From contig JABCPU010000404.1 of the NCBI GenBank assembly GCA_016800925.1, positions 1-59,014 of the forward strand: a DNA stretch of 59,014 bases, read 5' to 3'. Both the position numbers and the translations under genes were made by a program. Origin of the DNA: Suillus spraguei. Taxonomy: Eukaryota; Basidiomycota; Agaricomycetes; Boletales; Suillaceae. Position 1 is the stretch's first letter. Each line of letters begins with the position of its first letter. The notes beneath the pieces are model-generated. The model was not told the DNA's origin. It did no database searches and saw only the letters and a program-made list of their open reading frames with translations. Below, piece after piece: positions 32,400-42,686 of the stretch.

Positions 32400-34911
32400 G
32401 TCAGGATTCGTGTGGAGTTTGCTAAGTTCTTTTCAGGGATCCATTTGTTATCTCCCGATGAATATCCTTTCCAGGAGACAAGATATCATCAGTGATTGCC
32501 GGTTCCTTTATGGGAAAGAATTTCTTCTACTTCGTATTCTTCTTCTTCTTCAATGATATCAGGCGGTGGTTCAAGGAAGTTCAGACCATGTACATCATTT
32601 TTGCTATAGGACGATAATACAGAAGCATGGAAAGTGGAGTGAATCTTCCATTGCGGAGGAAGTTTGAGTGTGAACATGATAGGTGATAAGACGTTGGTGA
32701 TTGGGAAAGGTCCGTATCGTTTTGGTGCAAGCTTCCATGATGGGAGTTTGAGTCTAAGATTAGCAGCAGATAGCCAAACCTTATCTCCAATCTTCCATGG
32801 CTGATACTTATCTCCTCAGGATCGTTCTGCCATTGTTTGCATAGCAATGTTATGGCATGCGATGGCTTCTTCTTGGATCTTTTGCAGGGATCGAACTCGA
32901 TCTTCTGCTGCTGGTATGGTAGAATCAGGGATTAAATGGGGAATGGCATGGGGTTCATATCCCATCATGAGAAAGAATGGTGAGGCGTTTCGGGCATCGT
33001 GTTTTCGATGATTGTGAATGAATTCAGCGATGGGGAGGTGTTCTATCCATTCTTCAGGGTTGTTACGGCAGTAGATACGCAAGTAGGTTTCTAATTCTTG
33101 GTTTAATCGTTCAGTTTGTCCATCGGTCTGAGGATGATAGGCAGTAGATGGGGCGATGGTATAGTCAAGGAGTCATGCAATTTCTTTTGAGAATCTTGAT
33201 AGGAACTGTGGTCCTCGATCTGATATGACTTTGTCATGGAAGCCAAACCGTCGATAGAGATGTTTCAAAAATAACTTTGCTACGCCTTTGGAGGTTACCG
33301 TTTTAAGGCAAGGGATAATAATTACCCCCTTCATAAGGCCATGGTCCACCACGACCATGATACTATCAAAGCCCCCGGAAACGGGGAGGTCGGTGATCAA
33401 ATCAACGGAGATTTGTGAAAAGGGGCGGGTAGTGGAGGAAGGAATGGGGACAAGGGGAGGTCGGACCGGATGAGTATCTGACTTCATTTGCTGACAAAGG
33501 GCGCAACCCTCGATGTATTTACAGATATAGGCACCCATAGAAGGCCACCAGGCTTCCCATTTAACAAGTTCTTCAGTCTTGAAATGGCCAGGATGACCAG
33601 CAGTGACATGATCATGATAGCGAGCGAGGATAGCGGCACGATGAACGGGAGGGACGTAAGCATGGTTCTTGAAATAGAGCACGTCTTGTTCGATCTTCCA
33701 ATCGGACAAGGCCAACTTCATGGGCAGAAGACAAACACCATCTAGTGTTACAGTTGTACGTACCCCTATTCATTTTCCCTTTATCTTCTTACTTGTATAT
33801 CATGTCACATGACTCGACTCATATGCTCAATGCATCTGTACAACACATGCCTTCCTTATTAGGATACGCAGTTACATTCTCACAGTTACCTGGTCTGGCG
33901 CACATATATACCTATATAAGCACAGTGTACCTGTTGTAGATTCTTTACTTTAATCTTACTGGGTTTTACCTGGAAATCTCCTTTGCTTAGGTCTCCAACC
34001 TAAGTCGTCTTGAATCGTCTCTAAGTCTGAGCACTCCTCGGCCTTAGTCTCTATTCTCGCAGAACCTCTTAGACTTGTCTTTGAGGCCAAACCCTTGATC
34101 ATACTCGGAATGCGTTCCTTGTACTTTCACCTTGTCCTCTTCTGGACATTGTAAGAACTTCCCAGCAGACCGACTGTGTCTTTTCACTGTCGCTGGTGAT
34201 GCCACCCCAGTTTGTAACATCTAGTGCATCCGACGCCGTTTTGAATACATGGTTGTCCAAAGGGTCAGAAGTAGCCAATACATCAAGTAGATCATTATCG
34301 ATGAGCCGGACGAACAGGGAATCAGGAAAGAGCACATTGTCTTCATTATCATGAGAACCATCATCATGATCTGGGCGACGTGAAAGAGCATCTGGAGCAG
34401 CTAGTTTAGTGCCTGCAACATGATGTAGTTCAATATCAAAGAGTGACAGTGTCAATTGCCAGTGAGCTTGTTGTCGAGTTAACTTCTGTGTGGTATGGAA
34501 GTACAGAAGGTTTTTGTGATCAGTGAAGATGAGGACAGTATGGGCATTCCCTTCGAGATAGTAACACCATTCGTTTAATGCATGGATAACTGCAAGTAAC
34601 TCCCATTGAAAATTTGATAGTTGCGCTCCACTGGGTTTAACGACTGAGACAAGTAGGCACATGGGTGATAAATGCCATTTTCATCAGTTTGCAATAGGAC
34701 ACCTCCAGTTGCTACAAGAGAAGCATCGGTTGTGACCGCAAATTGCTGGGATGGATCTGGATTATGAAGTACCGGTTGTTTGATAAAGCGTTCCTTTAGG
34801 TCTTGGAAGGTATCCTGACATTGAGTCGTCCAAAGGAAGGGAGTATCCTTCTTTGTTAGATCGATGAGGGGTCGTGCAATATTGGAGTAATGGGAAATGA
34901 ACGTGCGGTAG
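32400..34911 (-). pseudogene. Element X pol C-terminal half
   Basis: From 34911 downward: end of reverse transcriptase ([18 protein letters not shown]), RNase H (TTDASLVATGGVLLQTDENG; VLIFTDHKNLLYFHTTQKL), integrase finger (HDHVTAGHPGHFKTEELV; EGCALCQQMK), integrase core (ISVDLITDLPVSGG; KVISDRGPQFLSRF), GPFPI-type segment and chromodomain (EEEEEYEVEEILSHKG, then [15 protein letters not shown]). Interrupted by a solo LTR at 33746-34219. In-frame TGA codons at 32816-32818 and in the chromodomain replace CGA (Arg). Confidence 0.8.
33746..34219 (+). mobile_element. Solo LTR, family E, inverted, in element X pol
   Basis: 474 bp flanked by a perfect 5-bp duplication TCTAG (33741-33745 and 34220-34224). 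Opposite orientation to the LTRs of X and Y, with no internal region. Confidence 0.9.
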
Positions 34912-35385
34912 TGTTACGAACTGGGGTGGCGTCACCAGCAACAGTGAGAGGACACAGACGGTCTGCTGGGAAGTTCTACAATGTCCAGAAGAGGACAAGG
35001 TGAAAGTACAAGGAACGCGTTCCAAGTACAATCAAAGATTCTGCCTCAAAGACAAGTCTAAGAGGTTCTACAAGAATAGAGACTAAGGCTAAGGAGTGCT
35101 TAGACTTAGAGATGATTCAAGATGACTTAGGTTGGAGACCTAAGCGAAGGATGTTCCAGGTAAAACCCAGTAAGATTAAAGTAAAGTATCAAGCGTAATA
35201 CAACATGCTTAAATAGGTCAATATGTGCGCACGGACCAAGAGAGACGTGAGAACGTAAGTGCATATCCAAAGAAGGAAGGCAACTATAGTACAGATGTGT
35301 TAAGCATATGAGTCAGAGTCACATTATGTAATATACAAGTAAAGGAGACAAGAGAAAATGAATAGGGGCACATATGACTGTAACA
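34912..35385 (-). repeat. 3' LTR of element Y (family E)
   Basis: 474 bp; on the plus strand from TGTTACGAACTGGGGTGG to GACTGTAACA. The five bases before it are GGTAG; the matching copy would have been beyond the lost 5' end. Confidence 0.85.
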
Positions 35386-35398
35386 TTACCCCCATTTT
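35386..35398 (-). promoter_or_regulatory. Polypurine tract of element Y
   Basis: In element sense AAAATGGGGGTAA, immediately before the 3' LTR. The equivalent in X is AAAACGGGGGTGT at 30855-30867. It primes plus-strand DNA synthesis and shows that the zinc-knuckle ORF is the last gene of the element. Confidence 0.75.
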
Positions 35399-35417
35399 AC
35401 ATGTAAAGTCACTGACT

Positions 35418-36890
35418 TTACTCATCCTGATTAGCGTAGTAGACAGGATCGTCGCTATACTCATAGTCCTCATCAATAAATGACCCACTCCTCATGTATG
35501 CGGCTTCTTCAGCACCAGCACGTCGTTTAGAATCCCGCCTTTTTGCTGCTTGAGTTCGTTCATTATGAAGCTGTTGCTCCCAAGAACGAAGCGCTTCGTA
35601 GAACCCGTCATCCTTCCAGATTAATGCAAACGGAGGAGTCCCGACTCTTTGAGGATAGTAGATAGAAAGATGGGTAGGAGCGTATCGCAGACAAATTTGG
35701 CACTGGTAGTCGGGGCAATTCTTTTGCTGATGCCCGGTGATGCCGCAGACTCGACACTTCATATTCTCATCAGTGGTAGAGGTGGATATGCATAAGGGTG
35801 ATGGTGAAATACTGGGCTTAGGACTAGTGGATCTGGCGCGCTTCTTCCCTTTATTCCATTTCATATGTCTTAAGGCAAGGGCGTTGTCATGCCTGAGCTG
35901 TGCTTGCTGGGCAGAAGTGAGAGTGTATGCTGACGTTGGGAGATCAGGGGTGGTTCCTCATTCTGCAATCGTAAGAAGTTCGTCAGGGGAAGAAGGGGAT
36001 GTTATGCTGAAGTCTTTTACTACGACTGGCGAAACAGGGTCCATTGGGCCAAATGATGCTGGGATGGACATAGGAGGATGGATGTGGAGGTCGTGAAGTC
36101 GAGGACCGAGTGCCACCAACTCAGCGACAGGGACTCCTAATATTTTCGCAGCTTCACACTGCTCTTCTGTGCATGGCTCATATAGCCATGCGGGGTGATC
36201 GTGGGAGACTATAACGGGAGGTGGTGAGGTTGGTTGTTCGATAGGGGATGGGGTTCATGGAGAAGCGAGGTCAGCTTGCATTTGTTGCAGATCAGTAATA
36301 GCTTCTTCAACTAAGTTTCTGGCTGCTCTTGTTTCAACGACTGATTGTTAAATATTTTCGATGACTGTGTTGGTGAGCTGTCCAATTTCTTGAACAGCAG
36401 TGTATAAGCCAGCAAAGGCATCAACGTTAGAATAGATGCGCAAAGAAGAGGGTGAAGGGACTGGAAGTGGGTCCATATCTCTTTGTGGAGCAGGAGGTCG
36501 AGTAACACCTGCTCAACGTTTGGCCACGATGTGAATAGCTTCTTCAACATTGCTTTTAAAAGAATGGGGAAGCAACAGCATAGCGTAAGAACGAATGTGT
36601 TTTTGTAGATGTAAGATGCGCTGGCGGTAGGTGATTTCAGTAGTTTCATTGATGGTAGCTTCGATAAGGGCGGCGGTGCGGATGATGTTGACAAGGAGTA
36701 AAGCAGGGAAGGCACCTTTTGCAGTGAGGATTCTCTCAATTTCAAGAGCATGTCCTTCGCATAGAAGGGCGGCTTCAATATAGGAGGTGTTGTTGATTTC
36801 GGTAGCAATGGTTCCGTAGTTTTCTGCATCGGAATCAGAGTCATTGTTGGCAATGGTGACAGGGGTGATGTAAGCAGTGGGGAAAGACAT
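35418..36890 (-). pseudogene. Element Y post-pol ORF with zinc knuckle, about 490 codons, three stops
   Basis: Starts MSFPTAYITPVTIANNDSDS at 36890. A helical region of about 125 codons (YIEAALLCEGHALEIERIL; INETTEITYRQRILHLQKHI) ends at a TGA where X reads CAA. The same frame then continues through VTRPPAPQRDMDPLPVPS, a second stop, LHDLHIHPPMSIPASFGP, a third stop, and a C-terminal 148-codon open part. That part has a CCHC knuckle, CRVCGITGHQQKNC, then CQICLRYAPTHLSIYYP and an acidic tail. It resembles a Gag nucleocapsid but lies 3' of pol in both X and Y. Small CCHC proteins of this look are common in agaricomycetes. The role is unknown: an accessory nucleic-acid-binding protein or a displaced gag. 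Confidence 0.7.
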
Positions 36891-36969
36891 TTCGAAATGG
36901 TGTTAGTTGATCAAGTGCTTGTGCGGTTTGATTGACCAAAGAATATTCAGAGGGAGTGTTGCTTCTTAT

Positions 36970-39900
36970 AAGCATTCAGGATTCAAGCGGAGTTCTTCAA
37001 GTTCTTTTCTGGGAGCCACTCGTTATCTCCCGTTGAATATCCTTTCCAAGAAACAAGATGGCGTCAGCGAATGCCGGTTCCTTTGTGAGAAAGAATTGTT
37101 TCTACTTCGTATTCTTCTTCTTCTTCGATGATGTCAGGTGGTGGTTCAGGGAAGTTCGGGCCGTGTACGTCTGTTTCGCTATAGGGCGATAAGACAGAAG
37201 CATGGAAAGTGGGATGAATTTTCCACTGTGGAGGGAGTTTGAGCATGAATGTGATGGGCGATAAGACATCGATGATCAGGAAAGGTCCGTATCGCTTTGG
37301 CACAAGTTTCCGCGATGGGAGTTTGAGTCTAAGATTAGTAGCAGATAGCCAGACCTTATCTCCGATCTTCCATGGAATGTACTTCTCTCCTCGGGATCAT
37401 TCAGCCATTGTCTGCATCGCAATGTTATGGCAGGCGATTGCTTCTTCTCTTATCTTCTGCAGGGATCGTACTCGATCTTCTGCTGCAGGGACGGATGAGT
37501 CGGGGATCAGGTGAGGGATGGCATGTGGTTCGTATCCCATCATAAGATAGAAAGGTGATGCATTCCTTGCATTGTGTTTTCGGTGATTGTGAACAAATTC
37601 AGTGATTGATAGGTGTTGCACCCAATCTTCGGGATTATTGCGGCAATAGATGCGCAAGTACGTTTCTGGTTCTTGATTGAGCCTCTCAGTTTGTCCATCA
37701 GTCTGAGGGTGATAAGCCATAGATGGGGCAATGACGTAGTCGAGAAGTCGGGCAAGCTCCTTGGAGAAATGTGAGAGGAATTGTGGACCTCGATCTGAGA
37801 TGACTTTGTCATGAAGTCCACATTGACGGTAGACATGTTTCAAGAATACTTTAGCAATGCCTTCGGAAGTAACGGTTTTCAGACAAGGGATAATAATTAC
37901 CCCCTTCATAAGGCCATGGTCTACCACGACCATGATGCTGTCAAAGCCTCCAGAGACGGGGAGGTCAGTAATAAGGTCGACAGAGACCTGAGAGAAAGGG
38001 CGAGTCATGGATGAGGGGATTGGGGCAAGCGGAGGTCGAACAGGATGCGTATCTGCTTTCATTTGCTGACAAAGGGCACAACCCTCGACGTAACGCCAAA
38101 TGTAAGAGCCCATAGCGGGCCACCAAGCTTCCTGTTTGATGAGTTCTTCAGTTTTGAATCTACCGGGATGTCCCGCGGTGGGATGATCATGATACCTTTT
38201 TAGGATATCGGAATGATGTGCTGGTGGAATGTAGGCGCAATTCCTAAAATAGAGGACGTTCTCCTTAATTTTCCAATCGGAGAGTGCCGACTTCATAGGG
38301 GGAAGACATATGCCATCAAGGGCGTCGGATGCAGTTCGAAAGACAGGGTTGTCAAGGGGGTCAGAGGAGGACAAAACCTCCTTCAGGTTGGTGTCAATAA
38401 GACGAACGAATAGAGCGTCAGGGAGGAGGGTCTGGTCCTCGTTATCGTCTTTACCAGAGCTGTAGTCGGGTCGGCAAGATAGTGCATCAGGTACTGCCAA
38501 TTTAGTACCTGCAATGTGATGCAATTCAAGGTCATAAATGGACACAATCAGTTGCCAATGTGCTTGGCGACGGGTAAGCTTCTGGGCACTCCTAAAGTAT
38601 AGAAGATTCTTGTGATCAGTGAATACCAGGACAGGGTGCTGGTTTCCTTCAAGATAATGACGCCATTCATTCAATGCCCGGATTATGGCAAGGAGTTCCT
38701 GATCAAAGATCTGGTAAGTGCGTTCTGCAGGGTTTAAAGACTGTGAGAGATATGCGCATGGATGATAAACACCATTCTCATCGGTCTGTAAGAGAACTCC
38801 GCCAGTTGCTACAAGCAAAGTGTCGGTAGCAATGGCAAATTGTCGAGAAGGATCAGGGTTACGGAGTACCGGTTGGGATGTGAAGCATCGTTTCAGTTCG
38901 TCGAAGGTGTCCATACATTCGGTAGACCAATCGAAGGCCTTATCTTTCCTTGTTAATTCAATAAGGGGTCATGCAATGTCAGAGTAGTGGGAGATAAATG
39001 TTCGGTAGAAGTTGCAAAAGCCGAGGAATGACTGAACATCTTTTACAGATTTTGGAATTGGCCATTCGGCGATTCCTTTGGTTTTGGCGGTGTCCATTGC
39101 AACTTTTCCGGGCCAAATTATCATTCCGAGGTATTCCACTTCTTCTGCATCGAAGGTGCATTTCTCCGGTTTCAAGAACAAATGTTCCTGTCGTATCTTC
39201 ATCAAAACCCGTCTTGTCCGTTCGTGATGTTCTGCCATAGTTGTGGAGAAAATCAGGATATCATCCATGTAGATAACCATCCATCCTTCATTGATCTCTT
39301 GCTGGAAGGTACAATTCATGTATGCTTCGAAAGTTGCCGGGGAATTGCAAAGGCCGAATTCCGTAGTAAAAGCAGCTTTCCAGCGATCGTCGGGGTGGAT
39401 GCGAATATTGTTATAACCGGACCGAATATCCATTTTCGTAAAGAACTGTGCATTGTGAAGGTGTGTGACGAGGGAAATAGGAAGTGGGAGCGGATAAGCG
39501 TTTTTAACTGTCCAATCATTGATGTAGCAATAATCCTGACAGGGACGCAGTTCTCCACTTTTCTTTCCCACAAAGAAGAAGCCACTGGCTTGGGGTGATT
39601 TCGATTCTGAGATAAAACCTTTTGCAACGTTTTCATCGATAAACGTTTTGATGGCAGCATGTTCTTTTTCCGATAGCGGGTAAACCTTAGATGTGCGGGG
39701 AATAAAACCGGGTTTAGTATCGATCCGATGATTAATACCAGGGCGCTCAGGGGGTAGTTTGTTCAGTCCTCTTTAGCAAAGACGTCCACGAAATCATGCA
39801 GATATTCCAGGACCAATTCTTCAAAGGATTTCTTTTTCTTTTCCTTTTCATCCATAGCAAATTCCTGAGCTTTATTGCTATATTTCGGAGGGGAAAGAGA

Positions 39901-41090
39901 GTTTATGGGGTGGTTCGGAGGTTGTTCAAGTCGAGAAGTTCCATCACGTGTAAGGGGTGTATCCATGGATACTTCTTCGATGATTCTCATACTAACCCCA
40001 TCCATATCATATTCCACAAGGAATTCTCCTTCTCCAAGCTTGTAAGAGGAAATTTCTCGCACTTCTGGCGCATGCCAGACATCTTGCATAGTGTTGAATT
40101 GGTCATCATCCTCTGTTGGATCAACGAGGGCACAGGATCTTCTTCATCAGGAATTTCTTCAATTGAAGCTGAAGGAGTATCTTGAAGAGTTTTCGGAGGA
40201 ACATAGAACTTGGATAGTTTTGGTATGTTTGTATCTCTTCCAGGGATTTCTTCTTCCGCTTTCTTTTCCCATACTTCTGTTCTTCTATTGGCCATTGTTC
40301 AATAGGTTTTTGTCCGGTCCGATACTTGGGCTCGGATTCATTCTTGCGTTTCTCTGCGCAGGGAATCAGTGATACTGCTCGTGGTAGTTGTACACGAGGA
40401 GTGGGGTCTGTAGTATGCGGTATTCATACTTCTGGTTCGGGATCTTTAGGAATAGAAGGGATGACGAGGGATCTTGGAAGTCGGGAATGTTGCCATTTCT
40501 TAGGATGGCAGTTGAAGGCCAGGGGCAATCCGTTCTTTTTCCGATCCGTATCCATGTCAATTTCAATTTCGTCTGATTTTGTTGTTCGAGGGAGGACTAG
40601 TGTTTCAGCAGCCAATCTATACTTGGGTTCATTGCGCATAACCACGGAATCAGAAGGATTGATCTCTTTCCTAGTTTAGTGATATTGAATTTTCCATACA
40701 TGGTTCGTTCATCAATTTTGACCACTAGGAGACAGTAGTGTGTGATTGGTCCTCCTTTGATAAGAGTTCCATCTGCCGTAGTAACTCGAAATGGTGTTTT
40801 GAGTTTTTGTTGTGTGATTTGATGGAGTTTCACAAATTCTTCAGAAATAAATGTTCCTGCTGCACCGGAGTCGATGATGGCAGTGGTGTCGACGGATTTT
40901 AGGCAAGTATGCAAGTGGAGGGTAATAGGGACACTGTCATACCGTACATTCAGGTCTAGATCAAATCCAATCCATGGACATCCAGACACCCAACCTACAC
41001 ATATCTGATCCACCCATCCAATCCAGTTCACATATCTGATCCACCCATCCACTCCAATCCATATCCATCCATGTCCATATCCGATCCGTG
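36970..41090 (-). pseudogene. Element Y pol (protease to chromodomain), few lesions
   Basis: Protease near 40840-40900 (AIIDSGAAGTFISEEFVKLH). Reverse transcriptase 38969-39680 ([43 protein letters not shown]). A 505-codon open stretch 37397-38914 holds RNase H (TDHKNLLYF), the integrase HHCC finger (HDHPTAGHPGRFKTEELI; EGCALCQQMKAD) and core (VSVDLITDLPVSGG; KVISDRGPQFLSHF; YHPQTDGQTERLNQE). Chromodomain 36990-37130 ([31 protein letters not shown]). Lesions are mainly TGA at 38969-38971, 37397-37399 and in the chromodomain, plus a frame slip near 39775. It is the least decayed retroelement here, but with no 5' LTR or upstream gag it cannot be autonomous. Confidence 0.85.
40955..41090. repeat. 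Short tandem GGATCAGATATGTG-type repeat next to LTR A
   Basis: The phrase ATATCTGATCCACCCATCCA occurs twice and variants of CCATATCC or CCATGTCC recur, running up to the family-A LTR at 41091, whose own start is rich in related GATC motifs. It lies where Y's missing 5' part should be, so it is probably junk at a recombination junction. Confidence 0.5.
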
Positions 41091-41858
41091 TGTCATATAC
41101 CATACTTCTAATCTCAGATCCGATCATATCCGTCCAGATCCGATCGTTTCCATATCCGTCCGGTCCACAGATCCTGTCCGGACCACCCATCCGAATGTAC
41201 TCGCTTCTCGCACCTTAACTCCCTGGTGAACATCTGCGTCTAACTCCTTTCGTCATTTCTCCTACTACCGGTACTCCGGCTGTTTATATTTCCGTCCTGT
41301 GTTACTGATCCGTTTCCTGTGTTCATTTCCGATTCATGCTTACTGATCCGCTGTGCAATAACTAATAGACTTCTGTTACACTTCGTACATAGCCCTCGGT
41401 CCCGGACTTGCTGATTATCCGTCTTAGATACTTACTGTATATAAACCACTTGTAGATTCCGTAGAACCTTAGTTCGAATATCATCTTAGATTCTACTCAT
41501 TCTGCCTCCTCCGGACTTAAGCTACTCTCCGCTTTAAGTCACCTTCCGAGACTTAGGATTGACTCCTATAGTCCATACCTCCGACTCTATCTTCGGATAG
41601 TCCATCTCCGTTAGTTTCTAGTTAGGAACTCGTTCCGAAACTAGCCTTAATCTCTTTCCTCTCCTTACGTTCCGAATTACCTTCGGACGTATTATATCCG
41701 ACACCTTCGGACACCCGGATCCGTCACGCAACCCCTTCCGGGTCTTCGGACGAATAACTCCTCCCTGAAATAAAGGGCATTACTCGAGAAAGGGGCACAG
41801 TGTACGAACTGAGGCCAAAGCCCTTCGGATCTCTCTACCCTTGAGTACAGTCTTAACA
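41091..41858 (+). mobile_element. LTR of family A, direct orientation
   Basis: 768 bp from TGTCATATACCATACTTC to CAGTCTTAACA. Left flank CCGTG and right flank GATGC do not match, so this is a recombined copy. Right of it a family-B copy begins in mid-sequence. Confidence 0.85.
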
Positions 41859-42686
41859 GATGCCTATTAGTATGGTCAAGTTCAAGTCAAACTTATGTGT
41901 GAATGAAGTGTCATTGTCAGCAGTAAGTTGCCGCGGTCAGCAATGATGCTGCCGGAACTAGCATCATATGTAGCAGTACTACCGTGGCCGAGATACAGTC
42001 AGTAACAGTTGCATCGAGCGAGTGATGATGAGAAGTGATATCAGCGGTAGCAGTAAGGTTGCGAGCGGTGCAAAGAAACAGTAAGGAAGGCCATGGTACT
42101 TTCAGTGGTAAAGTAGTGGTGCGTGAGAAGTTCAGTCAAAATAACAATCAAAAGTGGTAATGGAGAACGAGCATGATCGATTAGCGAGCAATAAGGAACT
42201 TTAAAGACTACGTCTACTACTGGGTAGATCCAGAGCTAGACAATAATTCTGACCTATAGTATGTGCAATGGTGTAAAATCAGGTACTTCTATCATGCGGG
42301 GTACGCAGTGCTTATATCCTAAATTGTATGTACTTGGAATACTCTAGGCGAGATCAGTAGCACTGGAGTGTAGTAACCGCCGTAAGTAAACATAGCGCGA
42401 GGCGCTGCGGTATGAGGCAACATGTAATAAGGCTTGCCGTGGAATCAGTGATAATGAACAGAAAACAAACGACGCAGCAAATGGAGCTATGCAGACGTGG
42501 CAAGGACATGGAAGGACATCGGTACGTGGAATGAGGTGCGGCAGTCGGTATGGTGTGCGGTAAGCATGGGATGCCGCCAGTACTGCTAAAGGGGTAAGAC
42601 GGCCTTGGACAAGTGGTAACTCCTGTAGATGTGAGACGAGTGTCAAAAGGTGGGGTTTTAAGCCAAGCACCAATATGTTCACTACA
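41859..42686 (+). mobile_element. Family-B LTR-like element, left end missing
   Basis: Starts inside the element at GATGCCTATTAGTATGG (about 130 bases are missing relative to 29394-30359) and ends TATGTTCACTACA. Non-coding. Its right end abuts the SEC16 fragment. Strand label is arbitrary. Confidence 0.8.

Larger units (their letters stand above)
30384..34911 (-). mobile_element. Chromodomain-type gypsy element X, 5' part missing
   Basis: Left to right: 3' LTR of family E (30384-30854), polypurine tract (30855-30867), post-pol zinc-knuckle ORF, then chromodomain, integrase, RNase H and the end of reverse transcriptase, all on the minus strand. It is cut at 34911 by element Y. A solo LTR of the same family interrupts pol at 33746-34219. 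Confidence 0.8.
34912..41090 (-). mobile_element. Chromodomain-type gypsy element Y inserted in X
   Basis: 3' LTR at 34912-35385, polypurine tract, zinc-knuckle ORF, chromodomain, integrase, RNase H, reverse transcriptase and protease in order on the minus strand. The 5' LTR and any upstream gag are missing: the right end runs into a family-A LTR at 41091. It interrupts the reverse transcriptase of X. Confidence 0.8.
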
